Of a stretch of DNA of 64,000 nucleotides, positions 63,955 through 64,000 are shown in pieces. Under the pieces are notes generated by a model. The model searched no databases and was not told where the DNA came from. It worked only from the letters and a program-made list of their open reading frames with translations. The DNA comes from an uncultured Desulfobacter sp. (GTDB lineage: Bacteria > Desulfobacterota > Desulfobacteria > Desulfobacterales > Desulfobacteraceae), in assembly GCF_963666675.1 (NCBI RefSeq), contig NZ_OY762929.1:2418001-2482000 (forward strand), written 5' to 3'. Each line of letters begins with the position of its first letter. The first letter of the stretch is position 1. A program made the position numbers and the translations under genes.

Positions 63955-64000
63955 CAACGGCCATGGGCCGACCTGGCATATCGTCTGCCGGGCTTAGACC
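63955..64000 (+). repeat. Two-hairpin intergenic repeat, copy D (cut by window end)
   Basis: ACGGCCATGGGCCGACC opens it, like the other copies. CCTGGCA pairs with TGCCGGG across loop TATCGTC, with one G-U pair. The expected second hairpin lies outside the window. Confidence 0.6.

Overview
The window looks like chromosome from a Desulfobacterota bacterium, most likely a Desulfobacteraceae-type sulfate reducer. Supporting signs are a six-gene Ech-type energy-converting [NiFe] hydrogenase, a Pfa-like lipid/polyketide synthase with a PfaD partner, an HdrD/GlpC-like CCG-domain iron-sulfur protein that appears to contain selenocysteine, many HEAT/receiver and hybrid-kinase proteins, and moderate GC. 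No rRNA, tRNA, CRISPR array or intact insertion sequence was seen. The species assignment is inference.

Layout. 1-4 kb: tail of a hybrid kinase, a PEP-CTERM-like secreted protein, a palindromic intergenic repeat, and a sodium-dependent (NSS) transporter with a broken small partner ORF. 4.1-15.5 kb, minus strand: a pfaD-like enoyl reductase, a KS-AT-ACP-ACP protein, a KR-DH-FabA-like-FabA-like reading frame in the -1 frame after an A9 run, and a HEAT/SEC-C protein. 15.7-23.4 kb, minus: a SulP transporter, a decayed Ca2+/cation-antiporter remnant, a perfect terminator, and echABCDEF with a structured leader. 23.8-34.6 kb, plus: a membrane-anchored thioredoxin, adenine/methylthioadenosine salvage (mtnP, apt), a lipoprotein, recC-recB without recD, YccF, and a pentapeptide-repeat protein. 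35.2-44.5 kb: a DUF2760/Hsp70/Hsp70 module, an acyltransferase fused to a hydrolase-like domain lacking its Ser, and, convergently, a zinc-ribbon SDR. 44.5-50.8 kb: an aerobic cytochrome c oxidase operon (DUF2231, DOMON, SCO, CtaD, CtaE, CtaF, CtaC, CtaB) behind a good sigma70-type promoter. 50.9-56.3 kb: the putative selenoprotein, a VanY-like peptidase, a small membrane protein, pheA behind a Phe-rich leader peptide and attenuator, a CPBP protease, and an MFS remnant. 56.3-64 kb: a hybrid histidine kinase with its ABC-type binding protein, a DadA-like oxidoreductase divergent from a GntR regulator, and a HEAT-receiver protein.

How it fits together. Ech would couple ferredoxin and hydrogen turnover to the ion gradient, whereas the heme-copper oxidase suggests oxygen removal or microaerobic respiration in an otherwise anaerobic cell. 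The Pfa-like enzymes would make a polyunsaturated or otherwise unusual acyl chain. mtnP and apt form an adenine salvage pair.

Most notable observations: (1) an in-frame TGA with a SECIS-like hairpin at a Cys position of the CCG-domain protein; (2) an A9 slippery run linking two halves of a Pfa-type megasynthase that otherwise lacks a start codon for its second half; (3) a Phe/Tyr-rich leader peptide and terminator before pheA; (4) a roughly 100-bp two-hairpin intergenic repeat present four times, with pairing largely kept despite base changes; (5) three gene remnants in intergenic DNA.
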